The notes under the pieces: generated by a model
Database searches by the model: none
The model's input: only the letters and a program-made list of their open reading frames with translations
Told to the model about the DNA's origin: nothing
Position numbers and translations under genes: made by a program
Shown here: positions 24,628 to 33,816 of the stretch, in pieces
Layout: every line of letters begins with the position of its first letter
Position numbering within the stretch: the first letter of the stretch is position 1
DNA from: Chloroflexota bacterium
GTDB taxonomy: Bacteria; Chloroflexota; UBA4733
Direction: 5' to 3'
DNA: 64,000 nt
Assembly: GCA_023381895.1 (NCBI GenBank)
Contig: JAMCTA010000029.1
Coordinates: forward strand, 308 to 64,307

Positions 24628-25263
24628 ATGAGAGAACATACGCGCCGGTGTGCTAGGCCACGTTGGAAGCTCGCCATCAAGCGAGCGATGGACGTATCGG
24701 GCGCTCTGGCAGGATTGATTGTGCTGAGCCCTGTGCTCGTGGCTGCAGGGGCCCTCGTTCGCGTGACGAGTCCTGGCCCGATCCTCTACCACTGGCATAT
24801 TGCGGCGCGTGACGGCCGGCCGGTGACCAGCTACAAGTTCCGGACGATGGTTCAAAATGCCGATGATCTCAAGCCATTATTGCAGGCGAGCAATGAGATG
24901 GGCGGGCCGTTCTTCAAGATGCGCAACGATCCCCGTGTTACGCGAGCTGGCCGCTTGCTGCGGCGGTTCAGTATCGACGAGCTTCCCCAGTTGTGGAGCA
25001 TTGTGAAGGGCGACCTGAGCCTCGTCGGTCCGCGTCCCCCGCTGTGGGCTGAGTTTGAGCACTTCACACCGGAGCAACGGCAGAAACTTGCAGTCCAACC
25101 CGGACTGACGTGCTGGTGGCAGGTATCTGGGCGTCATCGCATCGCCGATCCAGAGGAATGGCTTCGCCTTGATTTGAAGTACATCGATGAGTGGAGTCTG
25201 CGCGACGATCTCCGAATTCTTGCGAAGACAGCGCTGGTCATTTTGCACGGAACGGGGGCGTAG
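24628..25263 (+). CDS. Bacterial sugar transferase (undecaprenyl-phosphate sugar phosphotransferase)
   Basis: Priming enzyme that transfers a sugar 1-phosphate to undecaprenyl phosphate for exopolysaccharide assembly. It has one membrane anchor (VSGALAGLIVLSPVLVAAGA) and the catalytic domain: RPVTSYKFRTMVQNAD, RLLRRFSIDELPQLW, VKGDLSLVGPRPPL, QPGLTCWWQVSGR, and the end DLKYIDEWSLRDDLRILAKT. It is the short form (211 residues), without the multi-helix N-terminal region of WbaP. ATG 24628 has GAGGAG upstream. Its stop overlaps the GTG start of the following DUF4012 fragment by one base. Its neighbours are broken, so it may lack partners here. Confidence 0.9.
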   Translation: MREHTRRCARPRWKLAIKRAMDVSGALAGLIVLSPVLVAAGALVRVTSPGPILYHWHIAARDGRPVTSYKFRTMVQNADDLKPLLQASNEMGGPFFKMRNDPRVTRAGRLLRRFSIDELPQLWSIVKGDLSLVGPRPPLWAEFEHFTPEQRQKLAVQPGLTCWWQVSGRHRIADPEEWLRLDLKYIDEWSLRDDLRILAKTALVILHGTGA

Positions 25264-26331
25264 TGCTGCGTCGCACTGCGTTTGCGTTGGGTCTCGCTCT
25301 GCTCGTCGTTGAGGGAGTAACTGCAGTCCTCCTAGCGATCACCGGGATCGATGCCACGAGGCAGGTGCACACTCTGCGCACTGACTTGGGACAACTTGAA
25401 ACCCTGCGGACCAAGGTCACTCAGCAACCGGCTGCGGTGTCGCTGGCCACACTGGATTAGCACGACGCGGAGTGCTGCAGCCGCAGCAGCAGGGCTCCAG
25501 TCGACACTACGGAGGTGGAGTTGGTTGGATTGTAGGATTGGCGCGACACTCTTCCGAAGGCCACGCTGAGTGGGCTCAGGTGAGCGGGGGATTGACTGCA
25601 GTTGTCGATCTCGCGTGCGTTTCGCGAGACCGGGCCGGTGCTGAGTTCTCTGACTGCCCCCAAAGCGAGCGTCAGCCTCGTACACACGCTCGCAACGACG
25701 ATTGAAGCTCAACGAGTACAGCTAGCTGCTGCCTCGCTCTCACTCGCTGATGCCAGCCGTGAGCTCGCTTTGGTCAAGGGCCGTGAGGCAGCCAAGCTCT
25801 TCAGCGGACATCTCACTACCGTGCTGGGGGCTCGTGATCAAAGGTCCGCTCGTACTCCGCTCGCTGTCGACACTGCCCGACCTGCTCGGCTTCGCAGCTC
25901 CTCAGCACTTTCTGGTTGTCGCTCAGAATCCTGCTGACCTGCGACCAACCGGTGGCTTCATGGGTTCGTGGGGCATCGTTACGGTCTCACAGGGTCGGAT
26001 CAGAGGGCTGGACTACCGCGCCTACTACAACTGGGAGCAGGTGCGTGATCCTAATCGGGCGTGGCCGGTCCAAACCGCTCCAATGCGGACATATCTCGGC
26101 TATTGCTGCATGGATATGCAGGACGCCAACTGGTACCCAGACTTTCCGACGACCGCTCTGGTGCTTGAAACGTTCTTGGAAGCTGATCAGCCACTCCAGC
26201 TCGATGGCGTCATCGCCTTCGGCCCGACTGTCATTCAAGGTCTGCTGCAGGCCACCGGGCCGGTATCTCTGTCTAACCTCGGGGTCACCGTGACGAGCCA
26301 GAACTTCGTGAGCCTTGCTAACTACTTCGGG
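25263..26331 (+). pseudogene. DUF4012 membrane-anchored protein gene, frameshifted and 3'-truncated
   Basis: The gene starts at GTG 25263 with a signal anchor (LGLALLVVEGVTAVLLAITG) and an LGQLETLRTKV coiled-coil start, and stops at 25458. The continuation appears in other frames: SRAFRETGPVLSSLTAPKAS and LATTIEAQRVQLAAASLSLA around 25610-25800, then STLPDLLGFAAPQHFLVVAQ and NPADLRPTGGFMGSWGIVTV from about 25870, the hallmark of DUF4012. At about 26330 the family sequence ends at the 3' end of the convergent glucosidase gene. At least two frameshifts plus truncation make it non-functional. DUF4012 proteins often lie in exopolysaccharide clusters; their role is unknown. Confidence 0.75.
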
Positions 26332-28956
26332 CTATCTTGGTGTCTCAGGCTGCGTAATGGGAGCGAGCATCCCTGCTTCAGACAGAATGAGATCGGCAAC
26401 GAGACTGGTCCAACCCGTCTGGTGTGTAGCACCCAGTCCCTTACCCGTATCACCGTGAAAGTACTCGTTGAACAGCAGGTTGTCGCTCCACGGCCCCGGT
26501 TGCTCAAAGAGCGGATTCCCGCCGGCAGTTGGGCGCTTACCGTCTCGTGGCACGAATAGCGCGATCAACCGCCGTTCGAGCTCATCAGCCACTTTGTCGA
26601 GGGTAAGCATAATGCCGGAACCTGTAGGGCACTCCACAGTGAAGATATCACCAAAGAAAGTGTGAAACCGGCGCAGTCCTGCAATTGCCAGATAGTTGAT
26701 TGGAAACCAGACTGGGCCGCGCCAGTTCGAGTTGCCTCCGAAAAGCCGCGTGGTCGACTCACCTGGCTCATAGTCAAGCTTGAATGCGCCCTGTGAATTG
26801 GTCCCTTCCAGAGGGTGGTCGAGGTGATACCGTGAGAGCGAACGGATGCCGTAAGGTGAGAGAAACTCACTCTCGTCCAGCATCCGGATGAGGAGACGGC
26901 GCAGACGCTCTGGGTTGGCGACGGAGAGCAGGCTGAGTTCGTCGTCATCAGGCAGGTGGACGTGTTCGATGACCTCGCACACTCGCGGCGCGTTGTCAGT
27001 GAACCAGCGTATCCGATGGGCGAAATCTGGGAGCTGCTTAACCTTATCAGCGTCGAGCACCGTCACTGCGAACAGAGGCACGAGACCGACGATCGAACGA
27101 GCGCGCAACGGCAGCATGCGTCCATCCGGCCCCTTTAGCACGTCATAGTAGAACCCATCTTGCTCGTTCCACAGCTCCTTATCGTTCATCGCTACCGCAA
27201 TATAGGCAAAGTGCTCGAAGAACTTCGTCGCGATGTCTTCATAAGCGTCATCGTGATTAGCAAGCTGAAGGGATAGTTCCAACATGCTCAGGCAGTACAT
27301 TGCCATCCAAGCAGTGCCGTCCGACTGCTCGAGCTGGTGGTCGGGAGGTAGTGCGCCCCGGTCGAACGGTCCGATATTGTCGAGGCCAAGGAAGCCACCC
27401 GCAAAGATGTTGCTCCCTTCACGGTCCTTACGGTTGACCCACCAGGTGAAGTTGATCAGGAGTTTGTGAAAAATGCGCTCCAGGAAGTCGTAGTCTTGGG
27501 CGCCGTCGATGGTAAAGACGCGGAGCGCTGCGTAGGCGTGCACAGGAGGATTGACGTCGCCAAACGACCACTCGTAGGCTGGCAGCTGGCCCGCGGGGTG
27601 CATGTACCACTCCCGGCACAGGAACAGCAGCTGATCCTTGGCCAGCGCAGGATCAACGTGCGCCAGTGCGATGCAATGAAACGCGAGGTCCCAGGCGGCG
27701 TACCAGGGGTACTCCCATTTGTCGGGCATTGAGATCACATCGCGATTGTTGAGATGACGCCAGTCCACATTCCGGCCGGACCATCGTTGCGCCGGGGGTG
27801 GCGGAAACGTTGGGTCTCCCTCCAACCAGTGCTCGACTGAGTAGTGGTAGAACTGCTTGCTCCATAGCAGACCCGCGAACGCTTGTCGTGCAATCCGCTT
27901 CTCATCCTGAGAAGTCGAGTTTGGGAGTAGCTCTTCATAGTATTGATCGGCTTCTTTGCGCCGTTTCTCCAAAGTTTCATCGATGGAAGCACTGCTCCCG
28001 GTAGCACTGTCCGAGAGGCGCAGCCGGACCACGGCAGTGCCACCCGCCGGTACGACCAAGTGAAAACGCAGCGCGGCCTTCGTGCCGGTATGGTCAGGGT
28101 TCACGGTTGCAGCACCCTGGACGATGTGATCGTTAATGCCATCTTTTGGATACGGTGTCACTAAGTCCGAGCCCCAAAGACGGGGGAAGTTCGTCTCATT
28201 CTCGCAGAAAAGCGCCTCCGCGTCTGGCTCCCACGTCACGAAGCGGCGGCCGAGAGAATAGTGGTCGGCGACGATGCGTTTGTCTTCGAGACGAAGCTGC
28301 GGGCGGCGTTCGTTTCGTCCCCACGACCACGTGTTGCGAAACCAGAGTGTTGGGAGAATGTCGATGGTAGCGTCTTCTGGCCCTTCATTATGGACCCAGA
28401 TCCGGATGGCGATGTCCTCGGGAGTGGCCTTGGCATACTCTGCGGTGATGACCCAGTAACGACCTCCGTCGAAGATTCCCGTGTCTTCGAGCTCGAATTC
28501 GGGATCACTCCGGCCGCGACGGGCATTCTCGACGATGAGCTGCTCATAAGGGAACGCCCGTTGCGGGTAGACATATTGCCATTGCATCCAAGAGTGTGTT
28601 GGTGTCGAGTCGACATACCACCAGTACTCTTTTGCGTCTTCGCCATGATTCCCCTGATGGCCTGTGAGACCAAAGATTCGCTCCTTGATGATGGGATCCT
28701 GGCCATTCCACATGGCGAGGGCGAAGCAGAGATACTGGCGATCGTCGCAGATACCGGCGAGACCATCTTCGTTCCAGCGGTAAGCTCGTGAGCGAGCGTG
28801 ATCGTGAGGAAAGTAGTCCCAAGCGTTGCCGTCAGCACTGTAGTCTTCTCTCACGGTTCCCCAAGCTCGCTCCGAGAGGTAGGGCCCCCACCGGCGCCAA
28901 GGGGCGCGCCCTCGCGGTACCTCGGTCACGCGTGATCGCTCTGCTGACATAGCCAT
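26332..28956 (-). CDS. GH63-family (MGH1-like) glucosidase
   Basis: Large cytoplasmic-type glycoside hydrolase of about 875 residues, related to GH63 processing alpha-glucosidases, bacterial YgjK/MGH and mannosylglycerate hydrolases. Visible features are the N-terminal WGPYLSERAWGTVREDYS, YRWNEDGLAGICDD, a beta-sandwich region to about residue 330, and the (alpha/alpha)6 barrel with KWEYPWYAAWDLAFHCIALA, AYEWSFGDVNPPVHA, GGNSNWRGPVWFPINYLAI and NEYFHGDTGKGLGATHQTGW near the end. The D in AAWDLA and the E in AYEWSF are likely acid/base positions. No signal peptide is seen. ATG 28956, after AAAGGTG, is chosen over the open frame to 29007. It probably trims alpha-glucosides or glucosylated solutes. 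Confidence 0.87.
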   Translation of the reverse strand: MAMSAERSRVTEVPRGRAPWRRWGPYLSERAWGTVREDYSADGNAWDYFPHDHARSRAYRWNEDGLAGICDDRQYLCFALAMWNGQDPIIKERIFGLTGHQGNHGEDAKEYWWYVDSTPTHSWMQWQYVYPQRAFPYEQLIVENARRGRSDPEFELEDTGIFDGGRYWVITAEYAKATPEDIAIRIWVHNEGPEDATIDILPTLWFRNTWSWGRNERRPQLRLEDKRIVADHYSLGRRFVTWEPDAEALFCENETNFPRLWGSDLVTPYPKDGINDHIVQGAATVNPDHTGTKAALRFHLVVPAGGTAVVRLRLSDSATGSSASIDETLEKRRKEADQYYEELLPNSTSQDEKRIARQAFAGLLWSKQFYHYSVEHWLEGDPTFPPPPAQRWSGRNVDWRHLNNRDVISMPDKWEYPWYAAWDLAFHCIALAHVDPALAKDQLLFLCREWYMHPAGQLPAYEWSFGDVNPPVHAYAALRVFTIDGAQDYDFLERIFHKLLINFTWWVNRKDREGSNIFAGGFLGLDNIGPFDRGALPPDHQLEQSDGTAWMAMYCLSMLELSLQLANHDDAYEDIATKFFEHFAYIAVAMNDKELWNEQDGFYYDVLKGPDGRMLPLRARSIVGLVPLFAVTVLDADKVKQLPDFAHRIRWFTDNAPRVCEVIEHVHLPDDDELSLLSVANPERLRRLLIRMLDESEFLSPYGIRSLSRYHLDHPLEGTNSQGAFKLDYEPGESTTRLFGGNSNWRGPVWFPINYLAIAGLRRFHTFFGDIFTVECPTGSGIMLTLDKVADELERRLIALFVPRDGKRPTAGGNPLFEQPGPWSDNLLFNEYFHGDTGKGLGATHQTGWTSLVADLILSEAGMLAPITQPETPR

Positions 28957-29085
28957 CTCGGACACCTTTCCGGTCCACACGTCCCTGTGGTACTGACGGC
29001 GCTCCAAGCCGCGTGAAGCAGATATAACCGCCTCGCTCTCAACGAGAAGCGTAACGAATATATTCTGTCCTGTCAGCGTCGGTAC

Positions 29086-30207
29086 TCAGTTGTCCGGGAC
29101 GGCAAACTCGCGGACACACTCCCAGTCTACTTCTAATCCCAGTCCCGGACCCGCCGGTGCAACCGCGTAGCCAGTGGCAAAGTGCGGTGGGGCTGTCACG
29201 ATATCTTCCTTGCACCAGAGAGGGCCGAGGGTATCGATAGGGAACCGGAGGGCATCGACCGCGCTGGCCACGTGGATGGCAGCGGTGGCCGCGATAGTGC
29301 CCTCGAGACCGCTCCCCATAGTGACACCAATGCCTGCCACCTCAAATGTCCGCATGAGCTGCACGGCCTCCCAGATGCCGTGGCGGAAGACTGGGATGCT
29401 GACGACATCGGCGAAACGCTGCTCAAGCAGGCGTGCGGCTATGGCTGGGTCGAGATAGCCGGTGTGGTACATCACGCGCTCGCCAAGAGCCACACCAACC
29501 TGTCGTAGCCCGGCGAGATCGCGATTTGGCGCTGGCTGTTCAAGCAGCTCGAAGCGAACGCCCCGCTCACGGGCAGCGTGGAATCGCTGGATGGACTCGC
29601 TCGCCAGAAAGGCGCCATTGTCATCAGGCCGCAAGGGGACGGAGCCGGCCCCCCGCTGCACTCGTTCTAGAGCCTCGACATCCCAGGGCGTGCCTGTCTT
29701 CACTTTGATGACGTGCTGAAACCCGCGGGTGACTGCTAGGCGCGCCTGCTCTTCCATCCAGTCCAGATCACGGGTGGCGGGGACGTTCCAGGTCAACGGC
29801 ACCTGCTCGCGAACCCGCCCGCCGAGCAGCGCCCAGAGCGGGAGGCTCGTAATGTGACCGAGCAGGTCGTACAGGGCGATGTCGAAGCCGGCAACGTGGA
29901 CCGTGGATTGATGCAGGTTAGCCATCCGGAGTCTTTGCAGAAGTGGCTGCAGCTCGCGAGGGTCCGCACCGATGACTACTGGCGCTAGGACGTGATCAAC
30001 GAAGCGCTTGACTCCGTGCCCTTCAGGTCCACCACCCTTGACGTGGATCTCGCCGACGCCCTCGAAGCCGGCGTCGGTACGCAGACGCACAAGCACGAGC
30101 CCGGTGTGCTCGTGCGGCCGGTCACCCCGCGAGAGGCGCTCGCCTCCGCTGTAGGGAAAGGCCAGAGGAAGCCGTACGTAGGTGGTCTCAACCACTGTGA
30201 TCCTCAC
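29086..30207 (-). CDS. Enolase-superfamily enzyme (mandelate racemase / muconate lactonizing type)
   Basis: Acid-sugar dehydratase, racemase or cycloisomerase-like protein with an N-terminal capping domain (VVETTYVRLPLAFPYSGG) and a TIM barrel. The second-strand lysines appear as HVIKVKTG. The first metal ligand is in LRPDDNGAF and the second in ELLEQPAPN. The third ligand, normally the acidic DES motif, is replaced by VMYHTG. The far-side loop GVTMGSGLEGTIAATAAIH is typical. The missing third acidic ligand leaves its catalytic status open. The product is 373 residues. GTG 30207 overlaps the YbaK stop by four bases (GTGA), so the two are coupled. Confidence 0.8.
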   Translation of the reverse strand: MRITVVETTYVRLPLAFPYSGGERLSRGDRPHEHTGLVLVRLRTDAGFEGVGEIHVKGGGPEGHGVKRFVDHVLAPVVIGADPRELQPLLQRLRMANLHQSTVHVAGFDIALYDLLGHITSLPLWALLGGRVREQVPLTWNVPATRDLDWMEEQARLAVTRGFQHVIKVKTGTPWDVEALERVQRGAGSVPLRPDDNGAFLASESIQRFHAARERGVRFELLEQPAPNRDLAGLRQVGVALGERVMYHTGYLDPAIAARLLEQRFADVVSIPVFRHGIWEAVQLMRTFEVAGIGVTMGSGLEGTIAATAAIHVASAVDALRFPIDTLGPLWCKEDIVTAPPHFATGYAVAPAGPGLGLEVDWECVREFAVPDN

Positions 30208-30722
30208 GTCAGGTCCCCTGAAGAGGTCTGCGCTGGTATCGCGGGAGGAGGAGTGTCGGATGCCAGTAGACGTACCAGTGGCTGCTCGATTCGCTGGTAG
30301 TCTGCCGTCTCGAGGAGCACGGAGGTAGTGCGACTGCCTGCATTGAACACGATCCGTGGCAACTGAAGTAGCCGCTTATCCACGTAGGTCTGAAGCCCTA
30401 GGAGGCTCCCAAAAGGAGGCACCGCTCCGACTTCAAGCGAGAAGCGCTCGAAGAGGTCGTCTGGACTCATCAGGCGAAGGTCCCGAACATTATGCTCGCG
30501 TTTGAACGCCTTGGTATCGACGCGCCGGTGCGCTTGAGCGACGAGGAGTACGCCGGTGCCATCTGCCAGGAACACCAACGCCTTCGCTCCCTGTTCAAGC
30601 GGCGTACCGCGCACTCTGGCTGCCTCTTCACTCGTCCGCGCGGGCTCGTGGTGGAGTACTTGAAAGTCTGCTCCCTCACGCTCCAGCAACGTGATGAGTC
30701 GTTCGAGGATCGCGCCAGTCAT
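30204..30722 (-). CDS. YbaK/ProX-type aminoacyl-tRNA deacylase domain protein
   Basis: Single-domain protein related to YbaK and ProXp, which hydrolyse mischarged Cys- or Ala-tRNA(Pro). Features are FQVLHHEPARTSEEAARVRG, the conserved lysine region GAKALVFLADG, RRVDTKAFKREHNV, the EVGAVPPFGSLLGLQTYVD glycine-proline loop, and VFNAGSRTTSVLL. These are all typical. ATG 30722 is chosen because GGGGAG stands seven bases upstream; the frame is open to 30761. It is coupled to the enolase-superfamily gene downstream, although no functional link is evident. Confidence 0.87.
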   Translation of the reverse strand: MTGAILERLITLLEREGADFQVLHHEPARTSEEAARVRGTPLEQGAKALVFLADGTGVLLVAQAHRRVDTKAFKREHNVRDLRLMSPDDLFERFSLEVGAVPPFGSLLGLQTYVDKRLLQLPRIVFNAGSRTTSVLLETADYQRIEQPLVRLLASDTPPPAIPAQTSSGDLT

Positions 30723-30761
30723 CCGTACTCTCCCCTGCTTGATCTGCTTCAGTGTACTCAA

Positions 30762-31079
30762 TGTACGCCGGCTATCCTGTGACGGTTCTTCCTACAGTGC
30801 TGTCTCCTGTGTCGCTGCTCACCCATGGCCATGACCTCTTCCGATCCGCATTGCCAAGAGGTGCAATCGGGGCAGTCAAGGGTCACATTGTGATGGAGTC
30901 CTACGGAGTTAGGGTATTGGTGTTGCAGCGCTGAGGCGGAGGTCGCGGAAGCTGCAACCCACTCCGAGCACTGGGTAAAGCAGTATTCACGGAGATGTAC
31001 GGATGCCCGGCCGCTCCAGTATGACGCCGTGCTCGTCGAACGGGTGGGCGCGGGGGCGTAGAGCCCCGCTGCACGAGCC
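30762..31079. other. Intergenic stretch without a recognisable gene
   Basis: About 320 bases between two minus-strand genes. The short plus-strand frames in it show no protein-like pattern. It should hold the promoter of the YbaK-enolase pair, but I see no clear boxes. Confidence 0.45.
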
Positions 31080-32108
31080 TTATGACGCCACGGCGGCTGA
31101 TCCTCCCGACTCGGCTTCTATCGCCTGGAGAAGTCCCTTCGTGTAGCCCAAGCAGAAAGAATGCTGTCGCTCGCCATCGGGGTCAGCTGCAGATTGGGGC
31201 ACGTGATCCGGACAGAACATTCCTCGATAGCCAGCATCGCGATAGGCGCGTAGGGCCCTCAGGAAGTCGACGTCGCCGTTGTCCGGGTAGACTTCGTCGA
31301 AGTTTAGGAATCCACCCCGAATGTTACGCAAGTGGACCATGAAGATCTTGCCAGTCGCTCCAAACGTGCGGATGGCGGCGAGTACCTCTGTGGCGGGATT
31401 GATGCACATCTCCGCGACAGTTCCCTGGCAGAAGTTGAGGCCGTTGACAGGACTTGGTTCCAGCTCGATCAGCCGCTTGAGGCCATCGATGCTACCTAGA
31501 ACACAGTGCACACCACGGAGACCCACGTCACGCGGCACGGCCGGGTCGTGCGGGTGACACGCCAGCCGCACCCCGTTCGCCTCCGCTACTGGAATCACTC
31601 GGCGAAGAAAATATGCGATGCGATCCCAGGCTTCGTCTTCTGAGATTGGTCCACCGGGTGCGACGCTGTGGTCGGTCCATTCGTTGATGTTGAAGTGACT
31701 GTACAGAGCGCCACCGCGACCAGGGGTACGGCCAGTTCGTGGCACTCCAAGAAAATTGAAGTTGTACTTGAGACAAGGAACACCACCAGCACCAGCGACT
31801 CGGATGCGCTGTTGAACGAGGGCGATCTCTTCGTCGCGGCTAGGGAGCGCCATTACGATGCCTGAGAAACGACTTTGGGACATGGGGACTGATTCCATTC
31901 CCAGCGTCAAGACGTCGAGACTGAGGCCAAAGGATGCGAGTCGAGTTTTGAGCCCGCGAAGGCGATCAACATCCCAGGAGCCGTCAGCACGGGCGATATC
32001 CCGATCGGTCTGAACGGCAATGTGCTCGACACCAAGCTGGGCAACCCAGCTCAGTTTGCGATCGGAAAGATCAGTCAACTGCTCACCAATATACACGATA
32101 GCCTCCAC
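31080..32108 (-). CDS. uxuA: Mannonate dehydratase (UxuA) family protein
   Basis: TIM-barrel metalloenzyme that dehydrates D-mannonate to 2-keto-3-deoxygluconate in hexuronate breakdown. Family motifs are present in order: VPCLKYNFNFLGVPRTGR, the substrate and metal-binding VRLACHPHDP, NGLNFCQGTVAEM with the metal Cys, FMVHLRNIRGGFLNFDEVY followed by PDNGDVDF, and the C-terminal CPDHVPQ. At 342 residues it is close to the usual length. The frame starts at GTG 32108; GTG 32099 (VYIGEQL) has GGAGG five bases upstream and may be the true start. With the enolase-superfamily gene and EamA transporter it forms a likely sugar-acid utilisation group. Confidence 0.87.
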   Translation of the reverse strand: MEAIVYIGEQLTDLSDRKLSWVAQLGVEHIAVQTDRDIARADGSWDVDRLRGLKTRLASFGLSLDVLTLGMESVPMSQSRFSGIVMALPSRDEEIALVQQRIRVAGAGGVPCLKYNFNFLGVPRTGRTPGRGGALYSHFNINEWTDHSVAPGGPISEDEAWDRIAYFLRRVIPVAEANGVRLACHPHDPAVPRDVGLRGVHCVLGSIDGLKRLIELEPSPVNGLNFCQGTVAEMCINPATEVLAAIRTFGATGKIFMVHLRNIRGGFLNFDEVYPDNGDVDFLRALRAYRDAGYRGMFCPDHVPQSAADPDGERQHSFCLGYTKGLLQAIEAESGGSAAVAS

Positions 32109-32166
32109 TCATCTCACTGAGGGCGATTCTAGAATCTGGCGGAGACCGTGGCGAGACGGGAGGACA

Positions 32167-32982
32167 TTAGGTGGCTGCGAGAATGGCTCCGAGAACCACG
32201 CAGGCCGCACCGATCCATACCCGGCACCCGCTCCGTCGTTTGGCAAGGAGAAGCCCCAGGAGCACAGAGACTTCTCGGAGCGTTGCGACACGACCTGCGG
32301 GCGCACGCTGAAAGGCGAACAAGACGAGAACGTACGCGATGAGGCTTCCGATGCCGACGAGAATGCCAGGCTTGAATGAGGCTCGGAGCCGCGGTAGCTC
32401 ACCTTTGCAGATGACTGTGAGCAGGAGTCCTTGCAGACCCATGACTACGCCAAGATAAGCAATAGGCTCCGTGGATGCAACGGCGCGTGCGTCGATGGTG
32501 GAATAGGTCGCGATACACGCCCCGGTCAATACAGCGAACGCGACTGCGGTGCGCTCCGTTCGGTGCTGGTTGGCGGTAGCGATGAGCGCCATTCCGACGA
32601 TGAGCAGGATCGCGGCAGTCAACGACAGGGGTGCCGGCGGTTGTGTGAGGACAAGCCAGCCGGCAAGGGTCACGAGCAGTGGTGCGCTACCACGTCCAAT
32701 AGGATAAGCGAGTGAGAGCTGGCCACGAGCGTAGGCAGCGGCAAGACACAGTGCATAGGCAGTCTCGGCACACGCCGATGCGACGATGTATGGCCAGGCG
32801 TGCCAGGGCGGGAAGAGCACAATTGCCGGCAGGAAGACGACGCCGGAAGCCAGGCCACCAACTGCAAGAACTGCATTGCGATCCCCTGCATCGTGGAGGA
32901 CGAAGTTCCAACTCGCGTGGAAGAAGGCTGCCACAAGGACAAGGGCGATGGCTGGAGCCGCCGTCTCTGTCCCCCTTCGCAC
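32167..32982 (-). CDS. EamA/DMT-family transporter
   Basis: Inner-membrane transporter of the drug/metabolite superfamily with about ten predicted helices in two EamA repeats. The first repeat includes FHASWNFVLHDAGDRN, a variant of the family's WA-N-F pattern; the second ends with VLFAFQRAPAGRVATLREVS and VLLGLLLAKRR. The substrate is unknown; such proteins export amino acids, sugars or metabolites. It lies 58 bases upstream of the uxuA-type gene on the same strand, so joint transcription is likely. The start at GTG 32982 is uncertain. The product is about 271 residues. Confidence 0.85.
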   Translation of the reverse strand: MRRGTETAAPAIALVLVAAFFHASWNFVLHDAGDRNAVLAVGGLASGVVFLPAIVLFPPWHAWPYIVASACAETAYALCLAAAYARGQLSLAYPIGRGSAPLLVTLAGWLVLTQPPAPLSLTAAILLIVGMALIATANQHRTERTAVAFAVLTGACIATYSTIDARAVASTEPIAYLGVVMGLQGLLLTVICKGELPRLRASFKPGILVGIGSLIAYVLVLFAFQRAPAGRVATLREVSVLLGLLLAKRRSGCRVWIGAACVVLGAILAAT

Positions 32983-33019
32983 CTTATCGTGAGGTGGCGA
33001 CTCAAGCTAGCGTGCCGGC

Positions 33020-33550
33020 TTAGCGGCGCGCGGTCTGTGTGGGAATCACGGTGTGGTGCGGAATCAGGAGAGTTTTACCGATTTTGATCGTATTGGGATT
33101 CGTCACTCCATTGAGCTCCTCAAGGGCAGTGAGTGAGACTCCGAACCGGCGTGCTATGGAATAGAGGGTATCGCCTTTCACCACCTTGTAGCGCTCAAAG
33201 GGTACGACGGTGGGGCGTGCTCCTCCGGCCGCGGTCGGTTGAGCTTCAGGGTGTGGAGCCGGTCTCTCCACTGGACGCGGCGTAGAAGTCGGTTGGGGAG
33301 GACGTGCAGTGGCGGGAGCAGGGGGGCGAGGTGTGGCTGTGGGCTGCGGCTTCGGCGTTGAGGTGGCAAGATTGACCCCCGTTGCCTGCACAATGGTGGA
33401 ACCTGGCCCCATCCCACCTGGTGGAATGACCGGAGTCGATAACGAGCTACGTGTCGTGGCCGTGCTGGGTGAGCCCGCGCAGGCCCCGAGGAGCAAGAGG
33501 ACGCCGGCCACTGCAGTCCAGCGCGTTGCTGCCTCGGTACAGTGTGTCAC
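33020..33550 (-). CDS. LysM-domain lipoprotein
   Basis: Predicted surface lipoprotein with a peptidoglycan-binding LysM domain. GTG 33550 follows GGGAAGG and begins a signal sequence WTAVAGVLLLLGAC, with the lipobox LGAC. A long Pro/Thr-rich linker (about residues 55-110) keeps the domain away from the membrane. The single LysM near the C-terminus reads KVVKGDTLYSIARRFGVS, then NTIKIGKTLLIP. The product is 176 residues. Its role is probably wall attachment. It lies 37 bases upstream of the EamA gene and diverges from the aldo/keto reductase. Confidence 0.9.
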   Translation of the reverse strand: MTHCTEAATRWTAVAGVLLLLGACAGSPSTATTRSSLSTPVIPPGGMGPGSTIVQATGVNLATSTPKPQPTATPRPPAPATARPPQPTSTPRPVERPAPHPEAQPTAAGGARPTVVPFERYKVVKGDTLYSIARRFGVSLTALEELNGVTNPNTIKIGKTLLIPHHTVIPTQTARR

Positions 33551-33816
33551 TGCTGCCTTCCCTCTTATCCAGGAGCCTAGAACCGATTAGGGGTCGCATC
33601 GCTAGGGTTTCAGTCGTCGCGATCCTCCTTCCAGACTATGCCTTCATCATGCCAGTGCGAGGTGGTGCAGGGCGATGGTGCTGGTACCGCGCGGTGTCCG
33701 GCGTCGACGCCACCTGGAGTGTGCTCTGCGACTGCAAGCGGCATACATTTTGCGATACATTAGCTAATGCAGAGCAACCGAAGCTCAGAGTTAAGAGCAA
33801 TGGGAAGGGAAGATTC

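Noticed and set aside
13553..26331. Right attachment site of the island (copy of the tRNA-Pro 3' end)
   Set aside because: I searched by eye for GTTCGAATCGCACCAG and shorter parts and found no second copy; the right edge is therefore only inferred from the IstB relic.
26332..26559. C-terminus of the DUF4012 protein
   Set aside because: The plus-strand frame stays open here only as antisense of the glucosidase end; no DUF4012 pattern continues.
33451..33816. N-terminal extension of the aldo/keto reductase
   Set aside because: The open frame reaches back to 33451, but homology begins at GTG 33817 with a good ribosome site, and the extension overlaps the divergent LysM lipoprotein gene.
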